Assembly: GCA_016584305.1 (NCBI GenBank)
Contig: JACEEZ010020434.1
Coordinates: 20,325-84,324 of the forward strand
Length of the DNA stretch: 64,000 nt
Source: Chionoecetes opilio
Lineage: Eukaryota; Arthropoda; Malacostraca; Decapoda; Majidae
Direction of reading: 5' to 3'
In this document: piece after piece, positions 43,261 to 55,351 of the stretch
How the letters are laid out: every line of letters begins with the position of its first letter
Position numbering within the stretch: position 1 is the stretch's first letter
Notes under the pieces: model-generated
Databases searched by the model: none
Told to the model about the DNA's origin: nothing
The model's input: the letters and a program-made list of their open reading frames with translations, nothing else
Made by a program: the position numbers and the translations under genes

Positions 43261-43964
43261 CCAAATAGCGGGGGGCGGGGGGGTTCCGAAAAAGTAGGGC
43301 TAAACCAGGGTATGATTTGATAGCCCCTTGTTCGTCAAAACGTACTTGAGGGTGGCCCCCCCAGCCCCGCGGTGGCGGCCCTCAGACCCCTTGACCCGCC
43401 GGGACTCACCCGGGGGGGCCCCCCGTGGCCAATCCCTTTGGCCCCCGGGCAATGTTTTCCCTTAAAATTTAATAGCTAGGAAGGGGGAGAGGGAGGGAGG
43501 GGACACCAAGGGGCCGTGTAGACAAGGGAAGGGGAAAAACGGCTCCTTTGGGATAAACTTCTCTCACAAAAACCCTACCATACTGTGTTACAGAGGGCCG
43601 CCCGGCCGGGGCTCGGACCAGCCTCGGGGCCCTCCGGCCCAAAGGGGCAGGAAACCCCGGGGTGCCCCTATGGCCAATCTGGCCCCCCGGTGGGATCTTG
43701 GGACTGCCTTGGGAAAATGGTTTTTTTCTTGCCCCGTCAAATGGGCCCCGTAGTTTTTAAAAATTGTTTAATTATGATAATGTTTTTTAAGTGTGGGGAT
43801 TGCCCAGGACACAACATTGCCCAAAATTCCTCCCTTTTTCCCTTTTGAAAAATTTGGAACAATTTTCAGAAAACATTTGTATCTGTATTCGATTTTTAAA
43901 ATATCGTAAGAAGTAGCTGAAAAAGATTATTAAATGTAAGGTGGGGGGTATTTGGCCCAAAGGG
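43261..43964. other. Unassigned GC-rich sequence
   Basis: G- and C-runs dominate. The block CCGGGGTGCCCCTATGGCCAA near 43657 resembles CCCCGTGGCCAATCCCTTTG near 43421, hinting at a short internal duplication. No coding motif recognised. Confidence 0.3.
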
Positions 43965-44300
43965 GGGCAGATGGTTCTTACGGCAAGTAAAACAGGGGTT
44001 GAACAAGGGGAAAAAAAAGTCAAAGGGGGTTTGGGAAAAAGCGTTAAAAATTTTAAAAAGGAAATAGGGGGGGAAAAGGGTTTTAAAAAAATAGGGTGGT
44101 AAATTTTTTTGGAAATTTTTGGGCTCCCCGTTTTACAGGTAATTAGTTTCGGAAGTCCCAAAAGGGAGCTTTGAAAGAAGGGCTAGATAATTCATGGATG
44201 GGGGGTTTTAAAAAGGGGATGTAGATAGTGTAAGTAAAGGAACTCCCCGTGTAGGACTCACACCCCTTGTAGGGTTTCTTTTTTTCTAATGTTCTTAATT
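43965..44300 (+). pseudogene. CR1-like LINE 3' end, short copy
   Basis: Collinear with 10560-10860: GTTCTTACGGCAAGTAA.CAGG, AGGGTGGTAAATT, TTCATGGATGGGG, GATGTAGATAGTGT, GTGTAGGACTCAC and the tail CTAATGTTCTTA. It encodes the last about 80 residues of the RT protein, destroyed by homopolymer indels, and stops just before the minisatellite. Confidence 0.65.
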
Positions 44301-44344
44301 TTTCCCTTTTGAAATGAAAGCCCTTCCCCCTTTCCCAAAATAGA

Positions 44345-47300
44345 AAAAATGATGCCCTTTCCCCTTCAGTATGATGATGGGCCCCCCCCCCTTTAGTTTA
44401 GTGATGCCCCCCCCCTTCAGTATGATTTAGCCCCCCCCCTTCAGTATGAGTGATGCCCTCCCTTTCAGTTGAGGGATGGGCCCTTCCCCCTTTAGAATTG
44501 GCCCCAAAAATGATTTCCCCCCCTTCCCCCCCCTTCCCCCGTTTTTGGGGGATGCCCTTTCCCTTTAGAAAAAGAGTGATGCCCCTCCCCTTTTAGTTGA
44601 GTGATGGCCCCCCTTCATTTTGCGTGATTTCCCTCCCCTTCCGTATGAGTGATGCCCTCCCCCCGTATGAGTGATCCCCCCCTTCCCGTATGAGTGATGC
44701 CCTTCCCCTTTGTATGAGTGATGGGTTCCCCTTCAGTATGGGGATGCCCTCCCCCTTTAGTATGGTGTGCCCTCCCCCTTCCCGTATGGGGTGTTGGGGC
44801 TGTTGCCCTCCCCTTAGTAGGTGACCCTCCCCTTCAGTATGAGTGATTTTCCCTTCCCTTTTATTTTGAGTGATGCCTTCCCCTTCATTTTGGGGTGATC
44901 CCCCCCCCTTCAGTATGAGTTATGCCCCCCCTTTTCAGTATAAAAGATGCCCTCCCCCCCAGTATGGGATTTATTTCCCCCCCCTTCAGTATGGGAGTGA
45001 TGCCCTCCCCTTCAGTATGCAGTGATGCCCTCCCCTTCAGTATGAGTGATGCCTTCCCTTCATTATGAGTGATGCCCTCCCCTTCAGTATGCAGTGATGC
45101 CCTCCCCTTCAGTATGAGTGATGCCCACCTCTTCAGTATGCAGTGATGCCCTCCCCTTCAGTATGAGTGATGCCCTCCCCTTCAGCATGCAGTGATGCCT
45201 CCCTTCAGTATGAGTGATGCCCTCCCCTTCAGTATGAGTGTTGCGGCTGTTGCCCTCCCCTTCAGTATGCAGTGATACCCTCCCCTTCAGTATGAGTGAT
45301 GCCCTTTTCATTATGCAGTGATGCCCTCCCCTTCAGTATGATGATGCCCTCCCCTTCAGTATGCAGTGATGCGCTCCCCTTCAGTGTGAGTGATGCCCTC
45401 ACTTCAGTATGCAGTGATGCCCTCCCTTCAGTATGAGTGATGCCTCCCCTTCAGTATGAGTGATGCCCTCCCCTTCAGTATGCAGTGATGCCCCTCCCTT
45501 CAGTATGAGTGATGCCTTCTCCTTCTTTATGCAGTGATGCCTTCTCCTTCAGTATGAGTGATTCCCTCCCCTTCAGTTATGCAGTGATGCCTTCTCCTTC
45601 AGTATGAGTGATTCCCTCCCCTTCAGTATGCAGTGATGCCCTCCCCTTCAGTATGAGTGATGCCTTCTCCTTCTTTATGCAGTGATGTCTTCTCCTTCAG
45701 TATGAGTGATTCCCTCCCTTCAGTATGAGTGATGCCCTCACTTCAGTATGCAGTGATGCCCTCCCCTTCAGTACGAGTGATCCCTCCCCTTCAGTATGAG
45801 TGATGCCCTCCCCTTCAGTATGTAGTGATGCCCTCCCCTTCAGTATGAGTGATGCCCTCTCCTTCTTTATGCAGTGATGCCTTCTCCTTCAGTATGAGTG
45901 ATTCCCTCCCCTTCAGTATGCAGTGATGCCCTCCCCTTCAGTATGAGTGATGCCCTCCCCTTCAGTATGCAGTGATGCGCTCCCCTTCAGTATGAGTGAT
46001 GCCCTCACTTCAGTATGCAGTGATGCCCTCCCCTTCAGTATGAGTGATGCCCTCTTTCCCTTTTTATGTCAGTGATGCCTTCTCCTTCAGTATGAGTGAT
46101 TCCCTCCCCTTCAGTATGCAGTGATGCCCTCCCCTTCAGTATGAGTGATACCCTCCTCTTCAGTATGCAGTGATGCTCTCCCCTTCAGTATGCAGTGATG
46201 CCCTCCCCTTCAGTATGCAGTGATGCCCTCCCCTTCAGTATGTAGTGATGCCCTCCCCTTCAGTATGAGTGATGCCCTCTCCTTTATGCAGTGATGCCTT
46301 CTCCTTCAGTATGCAGTGATGCCCTCCCCTTCAGTATGCAGTGATGCCCCTCCCTTTCAGTATGAGTGATGCCTTCCCCTTCAGTATGAGTGATGCCTTT
46401 CCCTTCAGTATGCAGTGATGCCCTCCCCTTCAGTATGCAGTGATGCCCTCCCCTTCAGTATGAGTGATGCCCTCCCCTTCAGTATGCAGTGATGCCTTCC
46501 CCTTCAGTATGAGTGATTCCCTCCCCTTCAGTATGCAGTGTTGCCCTCCCCTTCAGTATGCTGTGATGCCTTCCCCTTCAGTATGAGTGTTGCCCTCCCC
46601 TTCATATGAGTGCTGCCGCCCTCTTCAGTATGAGTGATGCCTTCCCCTCAGTATGAGTGATGCCCTCCCCTTCAGTATGAGTGATGCCTTCCCATTCAGT
46701 ATGAGTGATGCCTTCCCCTTCGTATGAGTGATGCCCTCCCCTTCAGTATGAGTGATGCCCTCCCATTCAGTAATGAGTGATGCCCTCCCCTCCAGTATGA
46801 CAGTGATGGCCCGCCCTTTCAGTATGAGTGATGCCTCCCCCTTCAGTATGAGTGATGCCTTTTCCCTTCAGTATGCAGTGATTGCACCTCCCATTCATTA
46901 TGCAGTGATGGGATGCCCTCACCCTTTCAGTATGCCAGTGATGCCCTCCCCCTTCAGTATTCAGTGATTCCCTACCCTTCAGTATGAGGTGATGGCCTCC
47001 CCTTCTTATGCAGTGATGCCCTCCCCTTCGAGTATGAGTGATGACCGACCTCACCCTTCAGTATATCAAAGTGATGCCTTCCCACCTTCAGTATGAGGAT
47101 ACATGCCTTACCCCTTCAGTGATGAGTGATGCCCTCCCCTTCAGTATGAGTGATTAGTGATGCCCTCCCTTTCATAGTGCAGTGATGCCCTCGCCCTTCA
47201 GTATGCAACATGATGCCCTGCCCCTCTTCAGTATGGTAGTGATGCCCTCCCTTCAGGTATGCAACTGAAATGCCCTCCCCTTCAGTATGAGTGAATGCCC

Positions 47301-50300
47301 TCTCCCTGTCATGTACATGCATGATGTGCCGCTCGGCTCCTTCGAGTATAAGTGATGTCCCCGTACGCATCTTCGTTATGCAGTGATGCCCTCCCCTTCA
47401 GTATGAGTGATGGCCCCTTCCCTTCAGTATGATGGAATGCCCATCGCCCTTCAGTATGCAGATTGATGCCCTCCCTTTGCAGTATGAGTGATGCCTTCCC
47501 TTCGTAATGAGTATTGCCTCTCCCTTCAGTATGCAGATAGGATGCCCTCCCCTTCAAGTATGCAGTGATGCCCTCACCCTTCAGTAATGCAGTGATGCCT
47601 CCCCTTCAGTATGCAGTGATGCCTTCGCCCTTCAGTATGAGGTGATTCCTCCCCTTCAGTATGCAGTGATGCCGCTCCCCTTCAGTATGAGTATGCCCTC
47701 GCCCTTCAGTATGAGTATGCCCTCACCCTGTTCAGTATAAGTAATGCCCTTCCCTTCCGTATGACAGTGGATGCCGTTCCCCTTCTATATGAGTGATTCC
47801 CTCCCTCAGTTATGCAGTGATGCCCTCCCTTCAGTATGCAGTGGATGCCTACCTTCCGTAGATAGTGCTGCCCTCACCCTTCAGTATGAGTGCTGCCGGC
47901 CCTCTTCATATGAATGATGCTTTTCACCTTCAGTTGACGTGATGCCCATCCCCATCATGATGAGTGCATGCCTTCACCTTCAGTATATGATGTCTTCACC
48001 ATTCAGTATGGCAGTGTGCCCTCTCCCTGCAGTATTGCAGTGATGACACGCTCCCCTTGCACACTACTGCAAGTGATGCCCTCGCCCTTCAGTAATGCAG
48101 TTGACATGCCTTCCCTTCACAGTATGGCAGTGATGCCACTCCCCATGTCAGTATGCAAGTGCGTGCCCTCAGCCCTTCAGATATGAGTGATGTCCCTCCC
48201 CTTCGTATGCAGTGATATGCCCTCCCCTCAGTATGCAGTGATGCCCTCCCCTCAGGTATGCAGTGATGCCCTCCCCCTCAGTATGAGTGATGCCCTCCCA
48301 CATTCAGTGATGCAGTGATGCCCTCCCCTTCAGTATTGGAGTGGATGCCCTCAGCCCTTCAGTATGAGTGATCCCTCGCCTTCAGTATGAGTGATGCCTC
48401 CCCTTTCAGTATGCAGTGATGCCTTCCCCTTCGTAAGAGTATGCCCCTCCTCTTCAGTATGTAGTGATGCCCATCCACTTCAGTATGCAGGTGATGCCCT
48501 CTAGAGAACCCCTTGGCACTATATGCATGAATGCCTTCCCCTTCAGTAATGACACATGATGCCCCACGGAGAGACCTCTTCTGTATGTAGATGGTGCCTC
48601 CCCTTCAGTATATGATGCCCTCAGCCCTTAGTATGCATGATGGCCCTTCCCCTTCAATATGAGAGTGTGGGCCCCCCCCTCTTCGAGTATGTTAGTGATG
48701 CCCTCCCCTTCAGTATGTCAGTGATGCCTCCCCTTCAGTTATGCAGTGATTCCTTCCCCTTAAGTATGAGTGATGCCCTCCCCTGCAGTATCTCAGTGAT
48801 TGTCCTCCCTTCAGTATGAGTGAGTTGACCCTCCCCATATCAGTAATGATTGATTGCCCTCCCCTCAGTATGAGTATGCCCTCCCCCTATCAGGTATGAC
48901 AGTGATGTGCCTTCCCCTTCAGTATGGATGATGAGCCCTGCCTCTTCGTGTAATGTGAGTGACGGGCCCTCCCGCCTAGTCAGTAGTGCAGTGATGCCCT
49001 CCCCTTAGCTCCCCTTCAGTGATGCCGTAATGCCTCCCCTGAGTATGCATTGATCGCCGCTCCCATTCAGTATCCAGGGTCATGCCTTCACCGCTTTCAA
49101 GTAGTGGAGTATGCCAGCTCGCTCCACCCGTCAGTATCAGTGTGATGCCCTCCCCTTCGGTATGAGTGATTGCCTCCCCTTCAGTATTCAGTGATGCCCT
49201 CACCCTTCACTATGCAGTGGATGCCCTCCCCTTCAGTATGAGTGTCAATGCCTGCCCCCTTCGTATGCAGTGATGCCCTTCCCCATTCATTATGGTGATG
49301 CCCTTCAGCTAGGCCCTTCAGTATCAGTGATGCCCTCACCCTTCAGTATGCAGTGCTGCCTGTCGTCTATCAGTATTGAGTGATGCCCTCCACGCCTTCA
49401 GTATGAGTGATGCCCTGTCCCCTGTCACTTAATGAGTGATGCACTCCCCTTCATAATGAGTGATGCCTCGCCCTTCAGTATGATGATTGCCACCTGCCCT
49501 GCAGTATGAGTGATGCCCTCCCCTTACAGTACGTGGTTAGATGATGGCCTCCCTTCAGTATGAGTGATGCCCTCGCCTACATTATGATGATGGCTTCCCC
49601 CTTCAGTATGAGTGATGCCCTCCCCTTCAGTATGAGTGATGCCCTCCCCCTTCAGTATGAGTGATGCCATTCGGACACACTACATATGATGAAGTGATGC
49701 CTTCCCTTCAGTATGAGTGATGCATCGCCCTTCATTATGAGTGATAGCCTTTCCCCTTCAGTATGATGGTGCCCTCCCCTTCAGTATGAGTGATGCCCTC
49801 CCCTTCAGTATGCGTGATTGCCCTTTCCCTTCAGTATGAGGATGCCCTCCCCTTCAGAATGCAGTGATGCCTATCCCCTTCAGTATGACCAGTGGCATGC
49901 CTTCCCCTTACAGTATGAGAGGTGATGCCCTCCCCCTTCAGTATGAGTGATGCCCACCCGCTTCAGTATGAGTGATGACCCGTCCCCATTCAGTAATGAG
50001 TGATGCCGTTCCCCACTTCAGTATGATCTGTGATGGCCCTCCCCTGTTCAGTAAATGAGTGATTCCTCCTCTTCAGTATGAGTGATGCCTTCCCCTTGCA
50101 GTATGAGTTGTGAGCCCCTCAGGGCCTCGCCCTATCAGTGTGCGATGAGTGATAGTGCCTTTCCCCTTCAAGTAGAGTTCATAGCCCTCCCCTTCAGATA
50201 GTGTGCAGTGATGCCCTCCTCTTCAGTATGATGTACTGACTTCCCCTTCATATGAGTGAATGCCTACCCTTCAGTATGAGTGGATGCCCTCTCCTTTCAT

Positions 50301-50485
50301 AAGAGTGATGCCCTCCCCTTCAGTATGAAGTCATGGCCTTCCCCTTAGTATGACGCGATAACCTCCCCTTCATATGAGATGATACAGCCCTCACCCTTCA
50401 GTATAGTGATGCCCTCCCGCTTCAGTATAGAGTGATACCCTCACTGCACCGCTTCAGTATGAGTGATGCCTGCCCTACATAATGA
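44345..50485 (+). repeat. Minisatellite of about 6.1 kb, 24/25-bp unit
   Basis: Uninterrupted head-to-tail array, roughly 250 units by length. The unit contains CAGTATGAGTGATG followed by a CCCTCCCCTT tract (24 bp). The common variant has CAGTATGCAGTGATG (25 bp). Higher-order structure is visible at 45500-46300: a variant GCCTTCTCCTTCTTTATGC recurs at 45514, 45662, 45854, about 46049 and about 46274, spaced roughly 150-225 bases. The ends (44345-45000) and especially 46750-50485 are full of single-base indels, as in unpolished reads. The minus-strand frames are repeat translations, not genes. Confidence 0.95.
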
Positions 50486-50771
50486 GGCAGGGGTGTCGTA
50501 CAGAAGGGGTTTAGTGTGACCATCCCATATTTGGTTTCTCCTATTAATTCACCGCCAAATGACTACATGTGGTATCTCATACAGATGTGATCTCCCTTAG
50601 TATGTGAACTGTTTTCTCTCATACAATGTGTTTTTCTAATGACTGTTGTTAGAAGTGTAATCAGAGGTAGATTTTAGCTATTATAATTTCAGCAGAGAGT
50701 TAAAATAATTTATTTATTTATGTATTTTAGATTTTTTGTTTTGTTTTTTGTATTACATCTATGCCTAAGCA
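50486..50771. other. Spacer, perhaps the tail of the SINE interrupted by the hAT element
   Basis: Ends in TTTTTTGTATTACATCTATGCC just before the hAT end. The T-run and CTATGCC resemble the tail of the SINE that resumes after 55351 with CTATAGCGCC. The remainder has no feature. Confidence 0.4.
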
Positions 50772-50949
50772 GAGGTTCTCAACATTCACTGAACGGGGCG
50801 GCGGCCTAGATTATACATCTTGGACTTCGGCGGCGCAGCGCTGATATTATATATACAGGGAATGACATAAGGAAAATAAATGCAGTAAATAACGCTATGT
50901 TACACAACAAAACATACCTGATCAGTGGGACACCGTGTTGCCTGCCTGG

Positions 50950-53640
50950 AGTTGACAATATCCTCTCTATGTTAGGAGGGGACAGTTGACAGACACAGAG
51001 ACTCTCATTTCCTCTTCAACAGCCATGCAATTTATTCCTTTTTTAGTTTTTATATTTGTTGAGGGCTGGAATCCCATTTCACACACAGGATATGAGTTGA
51101 AAAACATTGCAAGAGATTTTTCTGGCCCTTTTGGATATAAATTGGGTGTTCGTTTTTTTCATTTGAATCCAGAGCTTCTAATGTCATATCCAGATATTGC
51201 AAGTTTTAGTGTGCGGTTCCCATTAGGATGTTGATTACGTGTCCTCTTCACTTCAAGGAGTGTCTAAGTTGTGGCACATGTCCGTCAAGGGATCGTGAAC
51301 GAATGGATTCTCAGCCAGTCCATACTTTCAACAGATTAATGTTGGGAAATATTGTTTCTATGTTTCCGTCTAATAGCTTTCAAGGTTGCTGCTTAATGAG
51401 TGGAAGACAATGTCTGTATATTTAGCTTCAAGCAAGGGTTTTGAAACATGTCAATCTTCCTTCACTCAAAACCCAAGATCCACAAAGAGCAAAAAAGAAC
51501 CTCTGAACAAAACAAAAGCAAACACAAGCAAAAAAAGAGACAAAGGCAAAAAAAAAGTACCACGAAAAGAACAGAAAATAAAAAAAAAAATAAAGAGACA
51601 AAACACAAAAAAAGAACAGAGAAAGGAGAAAATCGAAAACGAAAGTCCAAGTCACCAACACAAATAGAACACATAGAAAAAGCACAAACGACGCCAAAAA
51701 AACTCAAACAAAGAATAACCAGCAAAAGGAAAAAGAATCGAACAGACCAAAAAAGCAAAATGAAAAAGACAAAGGACCCAAAAAAATGAAAAAAAGAAAA
51801 CCAGTAAAAAAAAGAAATACAAAAAAAACACAACTCAAAAAAAAGACAAAAAAAGATCGAAAAAACTAACATATACGAGACAAAAGCACGAAAAAAACAG
51901 AAAGGAAAGAGGGACACACAAAATAAAAAAGGAAACCTGACCCCCGGGGCCTTTCATTCCAAGCCTCATTATTTTCTTCCAAGAAGCGTTTCATTTTGTT
52001 CCAGAAGATGTTATCCATATTTTCATTTCTGTCCTTGTCCTACATTTACATTATGACCTTGTTCAGGGGATGTTTTCAATAATTTTTGTCTGCCAAGTAG
52101 CATAATTTTGCACTCAATTTCATCATCAAGTAATTCGCAGAATTCCGGTTTCTCCTCAAGGATAAAGAAAAGGCAGTATTTCCTCTCTCAGATTCATGCA
52201 CGCCGGGATAACACTTTTTGCCTCTTGATAACCAACCGCGGACTTCCTGTGTGGTAATGAGACAGACTTTCGTTGAGAAGACCTTCGGTGAGGGACCCCA
52301 TTCTTGCACTATCAAAGCATGGAAAATAGTCTTGACTGCTTTGGTGTCTGCTTTTACTAAAATTTACCATTTTCACAACATCATCAAGAACAAACTTTAA
52401 TTCTTGTCCGAGTGTATTGTTTAGCAACAAGCGCTTCACGGTCAGAGAAACAATTGGTAGTAATAGCAAATCTGGGTTCTCCTTCTTGACTAAGGGACAA
52501 AAAACCTTTTACCGATCCCACAAATGGATGGACAGCCCTCTGGTGCAAATTCCTACACATAATTTCCATGACATCCTTATTCTTTCAAGTAATTCTGTCC
52601 ACTGTAGAAAATATCTCCTGTCCCTGTGGTTTGCACCAGTTCTATTGCAGCTAAGAATGGTTCAGTTATTTTTGTTATCAGCAACATAACGGATGAACAC
52701 TAGTAACTGAGGTTTTCCTCCAATGTCCTGTTGATTCATACCGCTTGTAAAGCATACATTTTACCTTTCACGTTCACACACAACGCACTTGTTTTCAATA
52801 TCAGACTGAACAGTCCTTGATCGTTTCGTCGTACAAATTGTGTCGTCTGAGAGGGGACTTGTTTTTCCACTTTCCTTTTCACGCCTCGATCCCCAAACAA
52901 TTTTTTCACCACAGCACAGCAAGCCGGAAGGAAGTATGACTCTGCAAGATTGAATGGGGTTTCATATTGTTTTTGTTGTATGCTCTGCACTAATCGACTT
53001 GCTTTCCTGTGCCTTTTCGTCCACCTTCACCTTTTTCTCAAACCCAAGCCTTTAGTTGGTTTGGTATCTTGTTCAAGAGTCTTTTTAAAGTAATCTACTA
53101 TAGGCTTTCTGAAGAGGTGACTATGTTTTGTTGTTAATGCTCTTCATTTTTCACTAGTGGCTATGCATAGGCTTACTAATTGTGTGACTCAGCTCATGCC
53201 GCAAACAACAACACATTTTGGCTTTGGACCATTTTTCATCATCACAGCAATTGAGACCCAGTCAGAGATATCGTGTGATTGTTAGTACAGGCGAAATTAC
53301 TTACTGCGGTTACTTTTTCTGGTCAAAACTTGTCGTCTTTTGACCTACGCTTAGCCCTGGATGACAAAACTAACTTCTTTCATCTGTCACTTCTCTTTGC
53401 TCGCTCAGGACCCCTGCACGACCTACAGTCACTTTCAACTGTTACTTCACTTATGCCAGCACGGATCTTACGACTATGCTCATTTTTCCACACTGTCACT
53501 TCACTTTCGTCACTTTCCACACTAGGGTCTGGACGAGAGGACTCACTTTCAACAGTTATTACTGTACTTCGCCTTCGGTGCCTTCGACACTTTTACTTTT
53601 TGATCATGATCAACGGCGACTTCACCGCTTTTGCTTCAGT
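50950..53640 (-). pseudogene. hAT transposase (BED-finger/ZBED5-SCAND3-like), decayed
   Basis: Minus-strand order: a BED-like N-part with CVV(C)G and SHLFRKPIVDYFKKTL (about 53060-53240); AESYFLPACCAVVKKLFGD (52880-52960); a NCFSDREALVAK block (52400-52470); FVLDDVVKMVNFSKSR (52350-52400); EVRGWLSRGK (52225-52255); CYLADKNY (about 52080-52100); YFPNIN...WLRNPFVHD (about 51300-51360); and a C-terminal GNRTLKLAISGYDI ... CEMGFQPSTNIKTKKG ... EEEMRVSVSTVP (50960-51230), the hAT dimerisation region. The order matches hAT transposases of the ZBED5/SCAND3 kind, which act in the nucleus by cut-and-paste. Frames shift repeatedly and a T-poor insertion splits the gene. Confidence 0.75.
51476..51940. 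repeat. T-depleted A-rich tract inside the hAT transposase
   Basis: About 465 bases with very few T residues on the plus strand (A, then C and G), bounded by ordinary sequence. It resembles no repeat unit. It encodes Lys-rich frames on plus and Phe-rich frames on minus, both pure composition effects. It falls between conserved transposase blocks, so it is an insertion or a misread segment. Confidence 0.6.
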
Positions 53641-54232
53641 ACACTTTAGCTTTTTAATGATTTTACTTATCCATTTTAAGCTTGGACCTCATTAACACCA
53701 CAACAGCGAAAATTTTACTGAGGCTCACGGCTACACTGACCACGGGAGGTGCCTACCCAACGCTCTGCCTACGTGTGTTGCCAAATATACATGTTATTTA
53801 TCGATCGGGGTTAAAGTAAATCACGTCAAACAGTCAAACTTGCATAAAGCCTACTGATATACGTATGCATCAGTTTCTATTCATCATCCTTTTTCCTTTT
53901 ATATGTCGCTAAAAACAATTCACATGAACGCGTGATAAAATAGTAAGTTGGTAACTCAGAAAACACCAGCAGGCTGCGACTCAGACTGGTGCAGTACGTG
54001 TACAGTACTCGTTCAACACGTATTGTGGTGGAAGCGGGAAGTATTTTTTTTAAGCATGAATAACTTATTTATTTATTCTCTATTTCTTACTTTATCCATC
54101 TACCCAAAGTACTTATAATATTATCAAAAGGACCTTGTATCTACCTCCCTACCTGCCACATTAACTCATTCATTTACTATTTTCCATCTTCAATATAAAA
54201 AAACAAAAACTGCGACCTCAAAGTGCAAAATA

Positions 54233-55262
54233 CAGGAGAACCTCATTTAACCGGCATTTAAAACAACGGCAGCCTCAAAACAACGGCACTAATCGACCCA
54301 GGCATTAATTAAGTATAATTATTTCAAAAACTGAGAAAATCGGCAGAAATTTAGTTGGGCAAGGCTGTGGTCTACACAGACTCCCTCTCCTCACTCCACC
54401 TCCTCCTCTCCCGCCATCCACGATCCTCTACGTCCCTCGTCCACACCATCCAGAGGGCCCTTCACCTTACCAACGAGGGGTGGGAGATCGTCTTCCAGTG
54501 GGTTCCCTCCCACGCTGGTATCCCAGGCAACGAGGTGGCTGATTCTGCTGCCAGGATGGCCTTAACATATGTAAACACGACACCCTTCCCTCTGCCGCTC
54601 TCCGCGGCCAAACGCCTGATCTCCCGGGTCTGCCGCTCCACCTGAAATAACACACTCGGCGATGCCATCCGCATCACCTCCATGGGCCAATACCGCAGTG
54701 ACTTCCTCCCAGCCGTGGATACGGAAAAAGTCCCGTGTCCTGGATGTCACTCTCACCCGCCTCCGCCTGGGGCACACGACACTCACAGCTCACCTGCATC
54801 GCCTCCGTCTGTCCCCTGACCCCCACTGCCCTTGGTGCATGAATTTTCCGGAGACTATTGAACACTTTCTGCTGCAGTGTCCGCACTTCCACTCACACCG
54901 TGTAGTGCTACAGTCTCAACTCCTCGCCCTGAACGTCACCACCTTTGACCTGCCCACCCTGCTGGCGGCGGCTGGCGTTCCCCCCTCTCGGCAACACGCC
55001 GTCATCCGCCTCACCTGTGCCTTCCTGAGGAAGACAGGTCAACTACCGCGCCTGTGATAGCATCATAGGACATCACCAGGGCTCATAGTGTTCCCCAAGG
55101 GATCCTCGCAGCCCTAAAACAACAACAACAACAACCTCCAGAAACCACAGTATTTATTGGGATTTTGGGCGATTCCATAAGAGTAACTCTCAAAACAACG
55201 GCAAAATGAGTTATCCGGCATGTGCTCTCCCCCGATGGTGCCGGATAAACGAGGTTCTCCTG
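54233..55262 (+). mobile_element. Composite pogo/Tigger-like element, copy E (RNase H LINE cargo)
   Basis: TA-flanked (54231-54232, 55263-55264). Left end CAGGAGAACCTCATTTAACC, right end the inverse of CAGGAGAACCTCGTTTATCC. Own sequence: AACAACGGCAGCCTC and the stretch up to AAAATCGGCAGAAATTTAG on the left; ATTTATTGGGATTTTGGGCG and GTTATCCGGCATGTG on the right. Between lies a LINE 3' segment of about 780 bases ending in (AAC)n. The junctions match copy C. This is the cleanest copy. Confidence 0.85.
54355..55060 (+). pseudogene. LINE 3' segment: RNase H domain and C-terminal zinc motif
   Basis: The first frame (54355-54645) is an RNase H domain from its second catalytic Asp (VYTDSLSSLHLL) through QWVPSHAGIPGNEVADSAAR with the characteristic His and last Asp. 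After a shift, 54662-55057 reads VLDVTLTRLRLGHTTLT, then HCPWC...ETIEHFLLQCP (C-x2-C-x-H-x4-C type) and VIRLTCAFLRKTGQ. The RNase H would degrade the RNA template; the zinc motif is usual at the end of such LINEs. No RT is present, so it is captured cargo. One stop (54643-54645) interrupts it. Confidence 0.8.
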
Positions 55263-55351
55263 TACCCATATCTATGAAAAATTATGCGACGCACCTAGGG
55301 GATTCCCACGGCGCACAAGTGCGCCGCGGTGCACAGTTTGAGAATCACTGC

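Larger units (their letters stand above)
50772..55350 (-). mobile_element. hAT element with CAG.G.TTCTCAA ends
   Basis: The left end CAGAGGTTCTCAACATTCAC and the right end GCACAGTTTGAGAATCACTG are inverted relatives. Both have GCGGC/GCCGC-rich subtermini (GGGCGGCGGCC; GTGCGCCGCGG). It contains a minus-strand hAT transposase remnant (50950-53640), a T-poor tract (51476-51940), and composite element E near the right end. The right flank is SINE sequence and the left flank looks like the SINE tail, so the hAT probably landed in a SINE. An 8-base duplication is not clean (CTATGCCT/CTATAGCG). Confidence 0.7.

Noticed and set aside
45084..47557. Minus-strand frames encoding KGRASL / THTEGEG repeat proteins
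   Set aside because: They are translations of the 24-bp unit; the 25-bp variant shifts frame and stops break them. No start context or domain.
44345..50485. Regular short repeats resembling a CRISPR array
   Set aside because: Units follow head-to-tail with no unique spacers and the sequence context is eukaryotic, so this is a minisatellite.
50986..51234. Plus frame of 82 codons as a gene
   Set aside because: It is antisense to the conserved hAT C-terminal dimerisation region, which explains its openness.
51428..51917. Lys-rich plus frames and Phe-rich minus frames
   Set aside because: Both come from the T-poor base composition of 51476-51940; no domain or conserved motif.
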